From: Aegilops tauschii subsp. strangulata
Taxonomy: Eukaryota > Streptophyta > Magnoliopsida > Poales > Poaceae
NCBI RefSeq assembly: GCF_002575655.3
Contig: NC_053037.3
Span: forward strand, 507,540,544-507,604,543
Length of the DNA stretch: 64,000 bases
Direction of reading: 5' to 3'
The notes under the pieces were generated by a model, which saw only the letters and a program-made list of their open reading frames with translations, searched no databases and had not been told where the DNA came from. Below, piece by piece: positions 1 to 12,915 of this stretch. Numbering within the stretch: the first letter of the stretch is position 1; every line of letters begins with the position of its first letter. Made by a program: the position numbers and the translations under genes.

Positions 1-767
1 GTTACTTGATGTATATTATTGTGACCAACTTGCGGGTTCCGTGACTTTAGGGCCTATGCATAGGGGTTGGCACACGTTCTCATCTTGACTCTCCGATAGA
101 TATTTTGGGGCACTCCTTGGGAATCAAATAGATGAATCTGAAATTGTGTGATGCTTATTGTATAGCCAAACCCATGGATATTTGCGGTGACATTGGAATA
201 TCTAGGTGACATTAGGGTTTTGGTTGATTTGCATCTTAAGGTGTTATTCTAAAGAATAGCTTTGTGGTGGTTTCGTGCCCGACAACAATTTCTATACAAC
301 AAGTAATTTTGGAGTGAACTCTACACCACACTTGTTGGATTTGCAAATGATTCAACTATGTCAACATTGTTAGGAGATCACACTAGTGAAAGTACGGACC
401 CTAGGCCTTGTTTTCAAGCATTGCAATACCGTTTGTGCTCCGTTTTATCAATTGCTACCTTACTGTTTTTATTTATTCAGATTATAAAAATATATTTCTA
501 CCATCCATATTACACTTTTATCACCATCTCTTCACCGAACTAGTGCACCTATACAATTTGCCATTGTATTGGGTGTGTTGGGGACACAAGAGATTTCTTG
601 TATTTGGTTGCAGGGTTGTTTGAGAGAGACCATCTTCATCCTATGCCTCCCACAGATTGATAAACCTTAGGTCATCCACTTGAGGGAAAATTGCTACTGC
701 CCTACAAAACTCTGCGCTTGGAGGCCCAACACGAGTCTACAGGAATAAAGTTGCGTAGTAGACATCA
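1..767 (+). mobile_element. 3' end of a plus-strand LTR (partial, runs off window)
   Basis: AT-rich sequence with no credible ORF. It ends in GTAGTAGACATCA, after which the antisense Gypsy ORF described at 773-832 begins. The terminal CA and the abrupt return to a different coding sequence mark 767 as an LTR edge; the candidate 5-bp duplication is ttaag (768-772), but the other end lies outside the window. The last 130 bp resemble the 3' end of a common wheat Gypsy LTR (Fatima-like, from memory). No internal region is visible, so a solo LTR cannot be told from a full element. Confidence 0.5.
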
Positions 768-772
768 TTAAG

Positions 773-832
773 CACCGCGCCAAGAAGGCCATGGTGCTCC
801 GCAATGATGGGGGAGCTTGTCATAGCTGCCTC
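773..832 (-). pseudogene. Fragment of antisense Gypsy ORF (third piece)
   Basis: Read on the minus strand, these 60 bases encode a peptide containing AMTSSPIIAEHHGLLGAV. When the 833-31352 element and one copy of its duplication (gcctc) are removed, this piece follows directly and in frame from the minus-strand sequence at 31353-31660, which ends ...WHEEMEA. The coding continuity supports both the element boundary and the reading frame. It is the downstream part of the antisense ORF of the Tat-like base element and is cut at the other side by the LTR ending at 767. Confidence 0.6.
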
Positions 833-2230
833 TGATAACCCACAAGTATAGGGGATCGCAGCAATTTTCGAGGGTAGAGTATTCAACCCAAATTTATAGA
901 TTCGACACAAGGGGAGCCAAAAAATATTTGTAGGTATTAGTTGCTGAGTTGTCAATTCAACCACACCTGGAGATTAATTATCCGCAGCAAAGTAGTATGA
1001 TAGTTTTGATAATAGTGACAGCAGCAATAGTAACGGGAACAGTGATAGCAGTATTTTGTAGCAAGTGCAACAGTAATGATAGCAGTAGCAACTTAGCAAA
1101 AACAATATAGGATAAATTCGTAGGAATTGGATCGGTAACTTGTTGGATGATATTCATCATGTGATAGTAATGACCTAGGGCGATACGGCACTAGCTCCAG
1201 TTCATAAATATAATGTAGGCATGTATTCCGTAAATAGTCATACGTGCTTATGGAAAGAACTTGCATGACATCTTTTGTCCTACCCTCCCGTGGCAGCGGG
1301 GTCCTATTGGAAACTAAGGGATATTAAGGCCTCCTTTCAATAGGGAACCGGAACAAAGCATTAACACACGGTGAATACATGAACTCCTCAAACTACGGTC
1401 ATCATCGGGAGTGGTCCCGACTATTGTCACTCCCGGGTTGCCGGATCATAACATGTAGTAGGTGACTATAACTTGCAAGATCGGATCTAGAACATGGATA
1501 TAATGGTGATAACATAAACGGTTCATATCTGAATTCATGGGACCCGGGCCCAAAGCGACAAGCATTAAGCATGGCAAAGTCATAGCAACATCAATCTCAG
1601 AACATAGTGGATACTAGGGATCAAGCCCTAGCAAAACTAACTCGATTACATGATGAATCTCATCCAACTCCTCACCGACCAGCGAGCCTACGAAGGGATT
1701 ACTCACTCCCGGTGGGGAGCATCATTGAATTGGCGATGGAGAAGGGTTGGTGATGACAAAGAACGAAGATCCCCCTCTCGGGAGCCCCAAACGGACTCCA
1801 GATCTAGCCTCCCGATGAAGAACATGAGGTGACGGCGGCTCTGTCTCGTGGATCGTGATAATTCTTTCTCCCTCATTTTTTTCTAGAAAAATAGGATTTT
1901 ATAGCGTCGGTTTTAGGGTCTGCGGGGCCACCAGGTGGGGACAACCCACTTGGGCGCGCCTAGGAGGGCAGGCACGCCCTGGTGGGTTGTGCCCACCCAG
2001 GTGCCCCCCTCCGGTGGCTCTTGGCTCCAGAAATTCTCTTTATTGATATAAAAAATCCTCGCAAAGTTTCGTTCCCTTCCGAGAACTTTTATTTCTGCAC
2101 AAAAACAACACCATGATAGTTCTGCTGAAAACAGCGTTAGTCCGGGGTTAGTTTCATTCAAATCATGCAAATTAGAGTCCAAAACAAGAGGAAAAGCCTT
2201 AGGAAAAGTAGATACGTTGGAGACGTATCA
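833..2230 (-). repeat. 3' LTR of the 30.5-kb element
   Basis: It starts TGATAACCCACAAGTATAGG and ends GATACGTTGGAGACGTATCA on the plus strand. It matches 29987-31352 over its length with scattered substitutions and small indels. Just outside its right edge is AACTCCCCCAAGCTT, the reverse of the purine tract that precedes a 3' LTR. The small ORFs within it are not genes. Confidence 0.85.
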
Positions 2231-2910
2231 ACTCCCCCAAGCTTAAACCTTTGCTTGTCCTTAAGCAATTCAGTTGATAAACTGAAAGTGAAAAAGAAAA
2301 ACTTTTACGAACTCTTTTGCTCTTGTTTCCATAAATAAGCTTAAACAACACCCAAGTTTTTAGCTAACATTATAACTAACCATGTCGACAATAACTCTTA
2401 AAAATTATATTAACTCATATCAATGACATAATTAGCTAGCGAGCAATAATAAGATATCTCAAACGGCAACACGTTGTCAAAACAACCATGATATAGCATA
2501 AATGCAGAGCACCTCCAAAGTTCAAGCAGTGACTAAACATTGTAATTCATGGTAGAAAAGATCCAGTCATGATGCACCCAACATTAGCTACACACAATGC
2601 ATCAGCATGACAGCAATGCTCTCAGGTTCTGGCGCTTATTTTTAGAAGGTGATGACACAACATAAAAGTAAATAGATAGTCCCTTCGCAGAGGGAAGCAG
2701 TGATTTGCAGATGTGCTAGAGGTCAAGTTTTAAAACAAAGGTAAATGATATTTTGAGACATGCACCCTTCTTGTTCACTTCATGACCATCAGTTATCAAT
2801 ATATACCATGTTAAACACGCTAGTGGCGGTTCCCAAGTGATAAAATAAAGGTTTACTCCCCCTCCACCAACAATCACACTCCACGGCTTGTCCGAAACAA
2901 CGGGTGCCGT
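2231..2910 (-). other. 3' untranslated region and purine tract of the 30.5-kb element
   Basis: No coding sequence. The purine tract (minus strand AAGCTTGGGGGAGT) adjoins the LTR at 2230. Around 2670-2720 the minus strand reads GCTTCCCTCTGCGAAGGGAC, a motif that recurs at about 14487-14510 in another LTR family. The region is cut at 2910 by the Tekay-like element. Confidence 0.65.
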
Positions 2911-4990
2911 TGTGACGCCCGGATAATTATGCTACAGTAAACCTACGCTGATGATGCCACGTCACCTCTGTTAGTGTTGATAATCACGCGTTAGTTCAAA
3001 AACCAATTCAAATTCAAAATTTAATAAGAGCAAACAATAAAAGTTTTCAAATATTAAAACTAAAATGTTCGGAGTGAACCAAATATTGCATAGGTAATTA
3101 TGGTGGAGAAACCACACTTTTATAAAATGTATAAAATACTCTAAAATGAATAAAACAGTAGCAAATACAATTATTTAAATGCTTTAAAAATAATAAACAT
3201 TTTCAAAACTAAATTGTTATAAGTATTAAACTATTGTGGCAGTGGCATAATTTGTAAAATCTATTTAGGTGCCACCTTGGTAATTTACTAAAACTAAAGT
3301 AAAAGAAAAACAAAATACATAAACGAATAAAAAGAAATGCAAAAGGACACAGAACAAAGAAAAAAGAAAAAAAGAAAAGGGAGAAGCCCCCCCCCACTAG
3401 ACCCCTGGCCCAACTGGGCCGACCCCCGGCCCAGCCCACCTCTCCCACTCGCCCCCCTTCCCTGTTCCCCCGACCGGGGTCGGAACAGGGGCCGGTCCCC
3501 GCCGCACCACCTCGCCGGCGACGGGGAGGATAAGGGCGCCAGCACCCCCCCCGCCTCCTCGGGCCCCTCTCCCACTCACCCCCGCTCACCTCTCGGCCCC
3601 TGCGCCTCTCTCTTCCCCCCCAGATCCGCGCCGCTCCTCCCTTCCCCACGCCCGACGCGGTCGCCGCCGTTCATCGTCGTTCACACGGCCACCGTGCCCG
3701 CCTCGCCGCCCCAAGGTGTCTCCAAGGACCGCCGTCGCCCGCTGCTGCGTATGGTGCAGCCCGTTGGAGACCGGAGCCCCTACAACGAGCACACCGAGCT
3801 CGTCTTCAGCTTCGGACGCCGGCGACCCCCTTCTTCCCCGACGCCGACCTGCTGCTCCTAAGCCTCTCACCGGCCTCCGTGTGCCGCGTGGTGAGCCTCT
3901 CCCCGCTCCTCCCCTGTCCTTTCTCTCTCGCGCGCCCCCTAGCGGCTTCCCCACGCGCGCCCGAACGCCGCGCCGCGGAGCTCGTCGCCGGCGGGTCTCC
4001 GGTGACCATTTGGTCATGGGCGTAGGCCCGTTAGCTCGACCGCATCGTGCTGCACCCGCCTAGCTAGTTAGTTCGGCCGCTCGCGCGCTCTAACGCCGCA
4101 CCCGCCCCAGCCCGAAGCACCTCGCCGCCGGCGAGCTCGAAGCGCTCGCCCCCGCCCGTTCCAGCCACCCCGGCGACCACCGTTGGACGCGCGGCGCCGA
4201 GCCGCGTCGAACGCGCCCAGCCACAACCCCGCAGACCCCCTGTGCGCGAAACCCGCGCCCCTCCCGAGCCGCGCCGCCGCGTTTGGCTCGTCGGAGTCGC
4301 TCCGGCGCCGGCCGCCGACGTGGCTGGCCTGGGGCCACCCCCAGTGCCACTGCCAGTGGGCCCCGTGGGCCCAGTTGACTGGGTTGACCCAGTCAACTGC
4401 TGACTGGGCAGGCCCAGCCACTGACATGCGGGCCCCGCCGCAAAAATTAAAAAAAAGGAAAAAGAAAAATGTTTTATAAATAAAAATAATTAGATTAACT
4501 AATCACTCACTGACATATGGGGCCCACCCCTCTAATTAGACTGTTAGTTTAGTTTAAATTAATATTAGACTAATAGAGGCTGACATGTGGGTCCCACTGG
4601 ACCCACCTGTCTGGGTTGACTGGTCAGCCGACCTGTTGACCTGCTGACGTCAGCATTACCTCATGCTGACGTCATAATTCATTTTTGCTAAATTCAAATA
4701 ATTCCAGAAACTCAAATAAACTTTGAAAATTCATATCTTTTAAACCGTAACTCGGATGAAAATGTTTTCTATATGAAAGTTGCTCAGAACGACGAGACGA
4801 ATCCAAATACGCAGTCCGTTCGTCCACCACACCTCCCTAACCTATCGAACTAGCAACCTTCCCCCTCCGGTCATCTGTATGACTTATTTATGTTTTAGAG
4901 TTGTGTTGTGATATCTTCCCGTGAGTCCCTGATCTTGATCGTACACATTTGCGTGCATGATTAGTGTACGGTCAAATCAGGGGCGTCACA
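2911..4990 (+). repeat. 5' LTR of the Tekay-like element
   Basis: It matches the 9180 copy nearly base for base up to about 4880, including a GC-rich, purine/pyrimidine-biased block at 3380-4450. From there it jumps to a short 3' end and lacks the roughly 470 bp or more that the right copy shows after the same point, so it has an internal deletion. Overlapping ORFs on both strands in the GC-rich block recur in the right copy and are composition artefacts. Confidence 0.85.
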
Positions 4991-7900
4991 AGTTGGTATC
5001 AGAGCCAACTGCCTGTAGGAATCCCCCTTTCCAACTCCTTGGCCGAAGTCGAGTCTAGACATTGCAATTTTTTTTACTAACATGGCTGTGTGTCTTACGG
5101 GCCCACGTCGCCATTGGGTGGTATTAGGATCTTTTACTCCTTGTCTATACTCTAGGACTCTGATCTCTCTTCTATCCGGGTTAAGTGAATTTTACTAAAT
5201 CTAACATTAGGATCTCGTTATCACTTTCACCCGGAGAGCCCTTTATTACTGATGATCGTCTGCTGCACGTGAAGACCCTGAAGATACTCTCCGCTGATAA
5301 CCCGAGAACTTGTGTTCATTGCTTTTGCAATTCTCTTTCATCGATGAACTCCTATGGATAACCACGTATACTCGCCATTCATACAATGTTTCCCAGTTGA
5401 TCTTGTTATTACAAGATACCCCGAAATTCTCTCTGTTGTTCCGAGAATCCTTTGAGCTTACTGCCTTGCTGTTCTTTGTCACCCGAATACCCCTACGGTT
5501 AATTCTCGCACTTACCGAGTATCCGGTCATCCCCAGTTGTTTCAAGTATTCCACAATAGTCTTCAAAATACTATTCGATCTTTCGAAAATCCTCAGGAGC
5601 CTATTGCTCTTGAAATTCTTGTTTGCTTGCATTATGGTTAATCCCAAAATTCTCGTAATCTTAATGGCATCTCTTGTCATTATCATTTTGAGTCCGTTGA
5701 TTCAATTTGTTGCGAATGCTCGCAAACCTCAATGATATTCTAGAATTCATTCTTCCGGCTCAGACGCCATTCTAAACGTGAGCTGGATCTCGACCTATCA
5801 AATTGCCATCGATGGTACCCCTAAGCCTACTCAACTTATCCATCCTTGATCAGAGCGTTGCTTCTGACCCCCTGATTTGGAAATCATAATTCCTTTGCAT
5901 TTGAACTTTGAGTTAGTCAGTTGTTTCTATAATCAGATCTCCTTACATTCTTCTTCCTCTGGTTGAGTACCGATGCTCACATCAGATCCCTTGTGGACCA
6001 TCGGTTCCTTTGTTGGATTTTATCCGACAGTGTCCTTCATAATGAATAACCTTGTGAGCCTTTCCATGGGTATATAATGCCTTTGGTAAATTGTATCATC
6101 TGTTTTTGCACAATGCTCTTCTTTCGAGCTTGTAATATTTACTCCGAAGTTTGTGGTATATGTTCCTAAGATGCCTTGATGGGTTGAACCTATGCCTTCC
6201 CTAAAAACCGTATGAACCCGAAGGTTTTCACAAGCCATACCCTTCTGGTATTTTACCAGATAATTTTCTACCATACAACTTCATCGAACGCGAGAAGTGA
6301 ATGAAAGGTTATGCATTGAAGAAGTGGGAGTCGACCTTGAACTTTGTGTTCATGCCCATGGACACGATGTATACCTTATCATGGAAGCTTCTGTTAAAAT
6401 AATTGTCCCCTTGTAATAAGTTCATCTGGTATCCGTGGACGTCGTTCCGACCATGTTCTCCTTTAAATACCATTTCTCGTACAAGTTTAAGCACTTGTCT
6501 TCTGTAAGAGCAATACCCCAGTCCAACCTCTACTTTGGTTTGTCGTCAAGTATTACCCCCTGGTATCTCGAGATTATCACGGAACTGCATAACTTCTTAT
6601 GAGTTCTCCATCAAGTATTACATTCTCATGGATTCCAATTTTTCACGGGCTCCGAGTTATTAAACACTCAAGGACATCGATAACTGAATCGAGTCCGCAT
6701 CATGGTTAAACAACTCTTAATAATCTCCCTTGTTTACGAGTTCGTACTCGATCACGTCATCCCTAGCCTGCTCGGCTATGTTATTATCGTGCTGATTTTA
6801 ACTGTGCTACCTGGTCTTTATTCCCGGAGCACCACCTTCGACGCTGAGCTAAGCTTACGTCGATTTTCCTCGTCATATCATTTCGCCTTGAACAGCAAGC
6901 TTGATTTCGAGTTTGTGTCGTACCCCTTGTTCCAATAACTTTTCGCTTCATCATTCCTTTGACTTGATGTCATCGCCGATCGAATACCTCTTCATAAATT
7001 CTCGCTACAAATGTGTCGTCAACATCATCAACATTCTGAGCTCTTCCAAGATATCTATCGAATTCTGGATGAGAAATACCATCCTTGCCCTCGATGATTT
7101 GTTATTATCATCGACCATTTTATTGCCTTCCATTCAACACAAACTTGTTCGTGTTTGGTGTTGTACCTTGATTTCCTTGCTATCTAGCTTATGATATGTT
7201 CTACCTTGGAGTATTACCATCTTTTATGTCAAGTATGTCGTAAGAATTTCACCACCTCGTATGACATCTTGGTACAGTGATACTTCTCCCCATCACCATT
7301 CTTTCTTGGTCCCCGTGTTGTTTCTAAAAGGAATACCGACCAATGGTCTGTGATGTGTAAATTCTAAACTCCTAGCAACCCTATTGCTTTGAAGTTATTG
7401 GTCTATAGTTTCATTCTACGCCTATGGCTTAATGAATCATCATTCGGACATTGATTGTACTACCTAGCCCATATTTCGGGTGCACATTTCAACCAATGTT
7501 TAACTGTGTATGTTTTCCTCGAGCATACATCATTAAGTCATTCGATCTAGCTAATGTTATCTCCTTGTTCACATAGTGATGGAAATCCATCTTTTGGAAA
7601 TCTCAATGGATTGTTGCTGAGTCAACCAGTCACCTCCTCACCTCTCCTTGATGTAATGATGAACCCTTGTCCGGAACTCGCTTCCATAGTTCATCTCCCG
7701 AGAATCTCCGATGTCGTTTCGACAATTTGTGTTGCACCTTTCTTCTCAGGCATCCTGAGTCTGAGTTATCCTGACACCAATCAGATCTGAATCTCGGTCA
7801 GATATGATGGTTGGAACATATTTCCAAGAGTTATAACATTGGCCTATTTATGACCCGGTAAGATGATGATACCCAGCACACCTGGCGGGAGGACCTATTG

Positions 7901-9179
7901 TTATAAGTTTTCCCTTTTAGCAAGGTTAGCTATTGTTCCATGAGGAAATTGTAAGACTTATTCTATAAGTTGTTCCTGATGGATCCTTTTTGTTCCCAAA
8001 GTCTGATCTTCACCTGTTGACCATGTCAATGCTATCTCGAAGCATGTCTATGGTACTCTGATTTTCAACGGGAACATTTGAAGCACAATGCTAAATGTTT
8101 CCTGCACAATTATCCAAACACCGTTGTATGGGTAATGTCATGAAAATTCTCTCCAGTACCTAAAGAGTTTTCTACATTATATCATGTCATTGATATCATG
8201 CTCTGCTTACCCTTGGGAAGGATATACCCTTGAAATATGTGTTTAAACACATTTTCCTTTCCATTCTTCTGTTTAATCTGATAATCATATTTTCCTTTCC
8301 ATTGTTTGGTTTAACCTTTCTGGTGATCTATATGATCTAAGCAGTAATATTCTCCTGCTTATGCAAACACCTCGGTGTACAACTCTGTCAGTAAGACCCT
8401 GTTATTATTGTTGGTGACATTTCGGTAACCACCGATGGACGAGAACTTTGCCTAATGGTCCGCCTCGTTTCAACGAGCAGGAAAATGGTTCTCTTCGTCC
8501 CTCGCCCTTGGTACCGACGATGTTGCTGACATATAACTGACAGGCTACCCTCTGCCATGACTTGCTATCATGATCGTGCAAGATGTCACCGCCCTTCCTA
8601 CTTTTAACCCACATGGTGGGCCCATAACCCACAGTTCCACAGGATCGAAACCCGACTCTCCTGTGCACCCCCTGTTCCCAAATTTATTCATCGCGCGTGG
8701 CCTCGTATGTAATTCACGGACCATCGTCCTACTGATCTATACTGGCATCAGACATAATACTTATTCCGAGTGCTTTGAACCCCTTTCACACTTTGTTTCA
8801 GGCTTTGAACGATTGCCTACCCATTTGAAACTTCTCATGGTACTTTCTTACTTGCTCTCGGCTTTTCTTAAGGTTTAGTTCGAGAGATACTTTCCGCCAC
8901 TTTCCCCGATGATATTGACCAGATAGTAAACCCTGCAGAAGTCCGTTCTTCCAGAATACCCCCTTACTCTGTCATAAGTACGATGGAGTTCCCAAGAAAG
9001 GACGACAACTTTATCATGATGACCTGAAACAGCAGAATGAAGACATCAATGTAATGGATCAACCTCTTCGAGAAGAACAACCAAGACCAAGAACGCTCCC
9101 TAGAATTTCGTAACCCGAACCTCCCCCCTCTACTTCCCTCTTAAATCTCGGGACGAGATTTCTTGTAGTGGAGGAGAAT
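4991..9179 (+). other. Non-coding internal region of the Tekay-like element
   Basis: This is 4.2 kb of pyrimidine-rich sequence. The longest open frames are about 145 codons, with no retropepsin, RT, integrase or CCHC motif that I can see on either strand. The right edge carries the purine tract at 9168-9179. The element would need enzymes from elsewhere to move. Confidence 0.6.
4994..5007 (+). promoter_or_regulatory. Primer-binding site, initiator tRNA-Met type
   Basis: TGGTATCAGAGCCA lies four bases after the 5' LTR end at 4990. This is complementary to the 3' end of plant initiator tRNA-Met and fixes the element's orientation. Confidence 0.8.
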
Positions 9180-11620
9180 TGTGACGCCCGGATAATTATG
9201 CTACAGTAAACCTACGCTGATGATGCCACGTCACCTCTGTTAGTGTTGATAATCACGCGTTAGTTCAAAAACCAATTCAAATTCAAAATTTAATAAGAGC
9301 AAACAATAAAAGTTTTCAAATATTAAAACTAAAATGTTCGGAGTGAACCAAATATTGCATAGGTAATTATGGTGGAGAAACCACACTTTTATAAAATGTA
9401 TAAAATACTCTAAAATGAATAAAACAGTAGCAAGTACAATTATTTAAATGCTTTAAAAATAATAAACATTTTCAAAACTAAATTGTTATTAGTATTAAAC
9501 TATTGTGGCAGTGGCATAATTTGTAAAATCTATTTAGGTGCCACCTTGGTAATTTACTAAAACTAAATTAAAAGGAAAAAAAATACATAAACGAATAAAA
9601 AGAAATGCAAAAGGACACAGAACAAAGAAAAAAGAAAAAAAGAAAAGGGAGAAGGCCCCCCCACTAGACCCCTGGCCCAACTGGGCCGACCCCCGGCCCA
9701 GCCCACCTCTCCCACTCGCCCCCCTTCCCTGTTCCCCCGACCGGGGTCGGAACAGGGGCCGGTCCCCGCCGCACCACCTCGCCGGCGACGGGGAGGATAA
9801 GGGCGCCAACACCCCCCCGCCTCCTCGGGCCCCTCTCCCACTCACCCCCGCTCACCTCTCGGCCCCTGCGCCTCTCTCTTCCCCCACAGATCCGCGCCAC
9901 TCCTCCCTTCCCCACGCCCGACGCGGTCGCCGCCGTTCACCGTCGTTCACACGGCCACCGTGCCCGCCTCGCCGCCCCAAGGTGTCTCCAAGGACCGCCG
10001 TCGCCCGCTGCTGCGTATGGTGCAGCCCGTTGGAGACCGGAGCCCCTACAACGAGCACACCGAGCTCGTCTTCAGCTTCGGACGCCGGCGACCCCCTTCT
10101 TCCCCGGCGCCGACCTGCTGCTCCTAAGCCTCTCACCGGCCTCCGTGTGCCGCGCGGTGAGCCTCTCCCCCTCCTCCCCTGTCCTTTCTCTCTCGCGCGC
10201 CCCCTAGCGGCTGCCCCACGCGCGCCCGAACGCCGCGCCGCGGAGCTCGTCGCCGGCGGGTCTCCGGTGACCATTTGGTCATGGGCGTAGGCCCGTTAGC
10301 TCGACCGCATCGTGCCGCACCCGCCTAGCTAGTTAGTTCGGCCGCTCGCGCGCTCTAACGCCGCACCCACCCCAGCCCGAAGCACCTCGCCGTCGGCGAG
10401 CTCGAAGCGCTCGCCCCCGCCCGTTCCAGCCACCCCGGCCACCACCGTTGGACGCGCGGCGCCGAGCCGCGTCGAACGCGCCCAGCCACAACCCCGCAGA
10501 CCCCCTGTGCGCGAAACCCGCGCCCCTCCCGAGCCGCGCCGCCGCGTTTGGCTCGTCGGAGTCGCTCTGGCGCCGGCCGCCGACGTGGCTGGCCTAGGGC
10601 CACCCCCAGTGCCACTGCCAGTGGGCCCCGTGGGCCCAGTTGACTGGGTTGACCCAGTCAACTGCTGACTGGGCAGGCCCAACCACTGACATGCGGGCCC
10701 CGCCGCAAAAATTAAAAAAAAGGAAAAAGGAAAATGTTTTATAAATATAAATAATTAGATTAACTAATCACTCACTGACATATGGGGCCCACCCCTCTAA
10801 TTAGACTGTTAGTTTAGTTTAAATTAATATTAGACTAACAGAGGCTGACATGTGGGTCCCACTGGACCCACCTGTCTGGGTTGACTGGTCAGCCGACCTG
10901 TTGACCTGCTGACGTCAGCATTACCTCATGCTGACGTCATAATTCATTTTTGCTAAATTCAAATAATTCCAGAAACTCAAATAAACTTTGAAAATTCATA
11001 TCTTTTAAACCGTAACTTGGATGAAAATGTTTTCTATATGAAAGTTGCTCAGAACGACGAGACGAATCCAAATACGCAGTCCGTTCGTCCACCCCACCTC
11101 CCTAACCTATCGAACTAGCAACCTTCCCCCTCCGGTCATCTGTCTGGCACAGGTCCGGAATCGGGAAAACATTCCCGGTTGAATTTCCCCCTTCACCTAT
11201 TCGTGTAGACATACGTTAGGTCACACCCGACACGTCGTATTACCACGTTATGCTTTGTGATGCTATGTTTGCTTTATATTTACTGTTTCTTCCCCCTCTT
11301 CTCTCCGGTAGACCCCGAGACCGATGCTGCCCCTGTGATCGACTACGTCGACGACAACCCCCTCCTTGCCAGAGCAACCAGGCAAGCCCCCCCCTTGATC
11401 ACCAGATATCGCCTACTCTACTCTCTACTACTTGCATTAGAGTAGTGTAGCATGTTACTGCTTTCGATTAATCCTATTCTGTTGCATAGCCTGTCATTGT
11501 TGCTACAGTTGTTTCCCCTACCTGCTATCCTACTGCTTAGTATAGGATGCTAGTTTTCCATCAGTGGCCCTACATTCTTGTCCGTCTGCTGTGCTATACT
11601 ATCGGGCCATGATCACCTGG
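9180..11620 (+). repeat. 3' LTR of the Tekay-like element, truncated
   Basis: It starts TGTGACGCCCGG and follows the left LTR closely to about 11140. It then continues through sequence missing from the left copy (11141-11620). It ends abruptly at about 11620, where sequence typical of a different repeat begins. The expected terminal GGGCGTCACA is absent. Confidence 0.8.
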
Positions 11621-11771
11621 GCGGAGACGGGATGTATCCCGAAGTTCACACCCTTGCGGATGCTAATCTCCGTTTGGAGCGGTGTGGAGGCACAATGCTC
11701 CCCAAGAAGCCACTAGGGCCACCGTAATCTCCTCACGCCCTCGCACAATGCAAGATGCCGTGATTCCACTA

Positions 11772-11882
11772 AGGGACCCTTGAGGGCGGTCACCGAACCC
11801 GTACAAATGGCAACCCTTGGGGGCGGTCACCGAACCCGTACACTTTGGCAACCCTTGGGGGCGGTCACCGGTACCCGTCAAA
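11772..11882 (+). repeat. Three tandem copies of a ~36-bp unit
   Basis: The core CCCTTG(A/G)GGGCGGTCACCG is followed by AACCCGTACA in copies one and two and by a shorter variant in copy three. The copies are adjacent and nearly identical, consistent with slippage or unequal exchange. Confidence 0.7.
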
Positions 11883-12459
11883 TTGCTCGGGGCGATCTCC
11901 ACAACCTAATTGGAGACCCCGACGCTTGCCCGGAGCTTTACACCGCAATGATTGAGCTCCGAACACCACCAACCGTCTAGGGCGCCCAAGCACCCAAGAG
12001 GAACAAGCTCAAGGGCACCAAGCACCCAAGAGTAATAAGCTTCTCAACTTGTAACTTCCACGTATCACCGTGGAGAACTCAAACCGATGCACCAAATGCA
12101 ATGGCAAGGGCACACGGAGTGCCCAAGTCCTTCTCTCTCAAATCCCACCGAAGCAACTAATGCTAGGGAAGAAAATGAGAGGAAGAACAAGAAGGAGAAC
12201 ACCAAGAACTCCAAGATCTAGATCCAAGGGGTTCCCCTCACATAGAGGAGAAAGTGATTGGTGGAAATGTGGATCTAGATCTCCTCTCTCTTTTCCCTCA
12301 AAAACTAGCAAGAATCCATGGAGGGATTGAGAGTTAGCAAGCTCGAAGAAGGTCAACAATGGGGGAAGAACACGAGCTCAAAAGATAAGGTTCATTGGGG
12401 AAGAAGACCCCCTTTTATAGAAGGGGAAAAATCCAACCGTTATGTGCTCAGCCCGCATA

Positions 12460-12915
12460 CGAACGGTACTACCGCTCCACGAGCGGCACTACCGCTCTGG
12501 CGGAAGAAGCAGGGAAACGGAGCAACCAAACATGAACCTTGGGGTGGTAGTACCGCTTATAAGCGGTACTACCGCGCACCCCAGCGGTACTACCGCTGGA
12601 GGAGCAGAACACGGGACCAAAAATGCAGTAGCGGTACTACCGCCCGACCGGAGCGGTACTACCGCTTACAGGCGGTACTACCGCCCATCGGGGCGGTACT
12701 ACCGCTTATAGGCGGAACTGCCGTGCCTTACTGCCGTGCAACTACTGCAAAACTCGACACGAAAAATGCAAGACCCAAAATCGAGGCGGTACCAGCGCGG
12801 AACCGTAGCCGTACTACCGCTTATGGCCATAGGCAGTACTACCGCTTTGGACAGCGGTACTACCGCTTGGGGCGATAAGCGGTACTGCCGCTCTGGTCGC
12901 GGTACTACCGCAGGG
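12460..12915. repeat. Array of about 15 palindromic GCGGTACTACCGC units
   Basis: The 13-base unit is a perfect palindrome around a central C. Exact or near-exact copies lie near 12466, 12561, 12583, 12631, 12654, 12672, 12691, 12833, 12855 and 12898, with variants such as GCGGCACTACCGC and GCGGTACTGCCGC between them. Spacing ranges from about 15 to 100 bp. Neighbouring units can pair with one another as well as fold on themselves. I know of no established function. Confidence 0.8.

Larger units (their letters stand above)
2911..11620 (+). mobile_element. Tekay-like Gypsy element without coding capacity, right end truncated
   Basis: The left LTR (2911-4990) begins TGTGACGCCC and ends GGGCGTCACA, a 10-bp inverted terminus. 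A second copy of the same LTR starts at 9180. The element runs on the plus strand: TTGGTATCAGAGCC, matching the 3' end of initiator tRNA-Met, follows the left LTR, and a purine-rich GTGGAGGAGAAT precedes the right one. The 4.2-kb internal region has no recognisable gag or pol. The right LTR stops near 11620 where a foreign fragment begins, so no target duplication can be checked. The chromovirus (Tekay/Del) assignment rests on the terminus, the primer-binding site and remembered family resemblance. Confidence 0.75.

Noticed and set aside
3209..4479. Many overlapping ORFs of 80-174 codons on both strands
   Set aside because: They lie in the GC-rich block of the Tekay-like LTR and recur in the second LTR at 9534-10682 with frames altered by indels. 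Composition artefacts.
5246..5735. Paired ORFs of 146 and 141 codons on opposite strands
   Set aside because: No motif on either strand; likely chance in the pyrimidine-rich interior of the Tekay-like element.
12460..12915. CRISPR-like array
   Set aside because: Spacing is irregular, spacers are not uniform, and the genome is a plant nuclear one.
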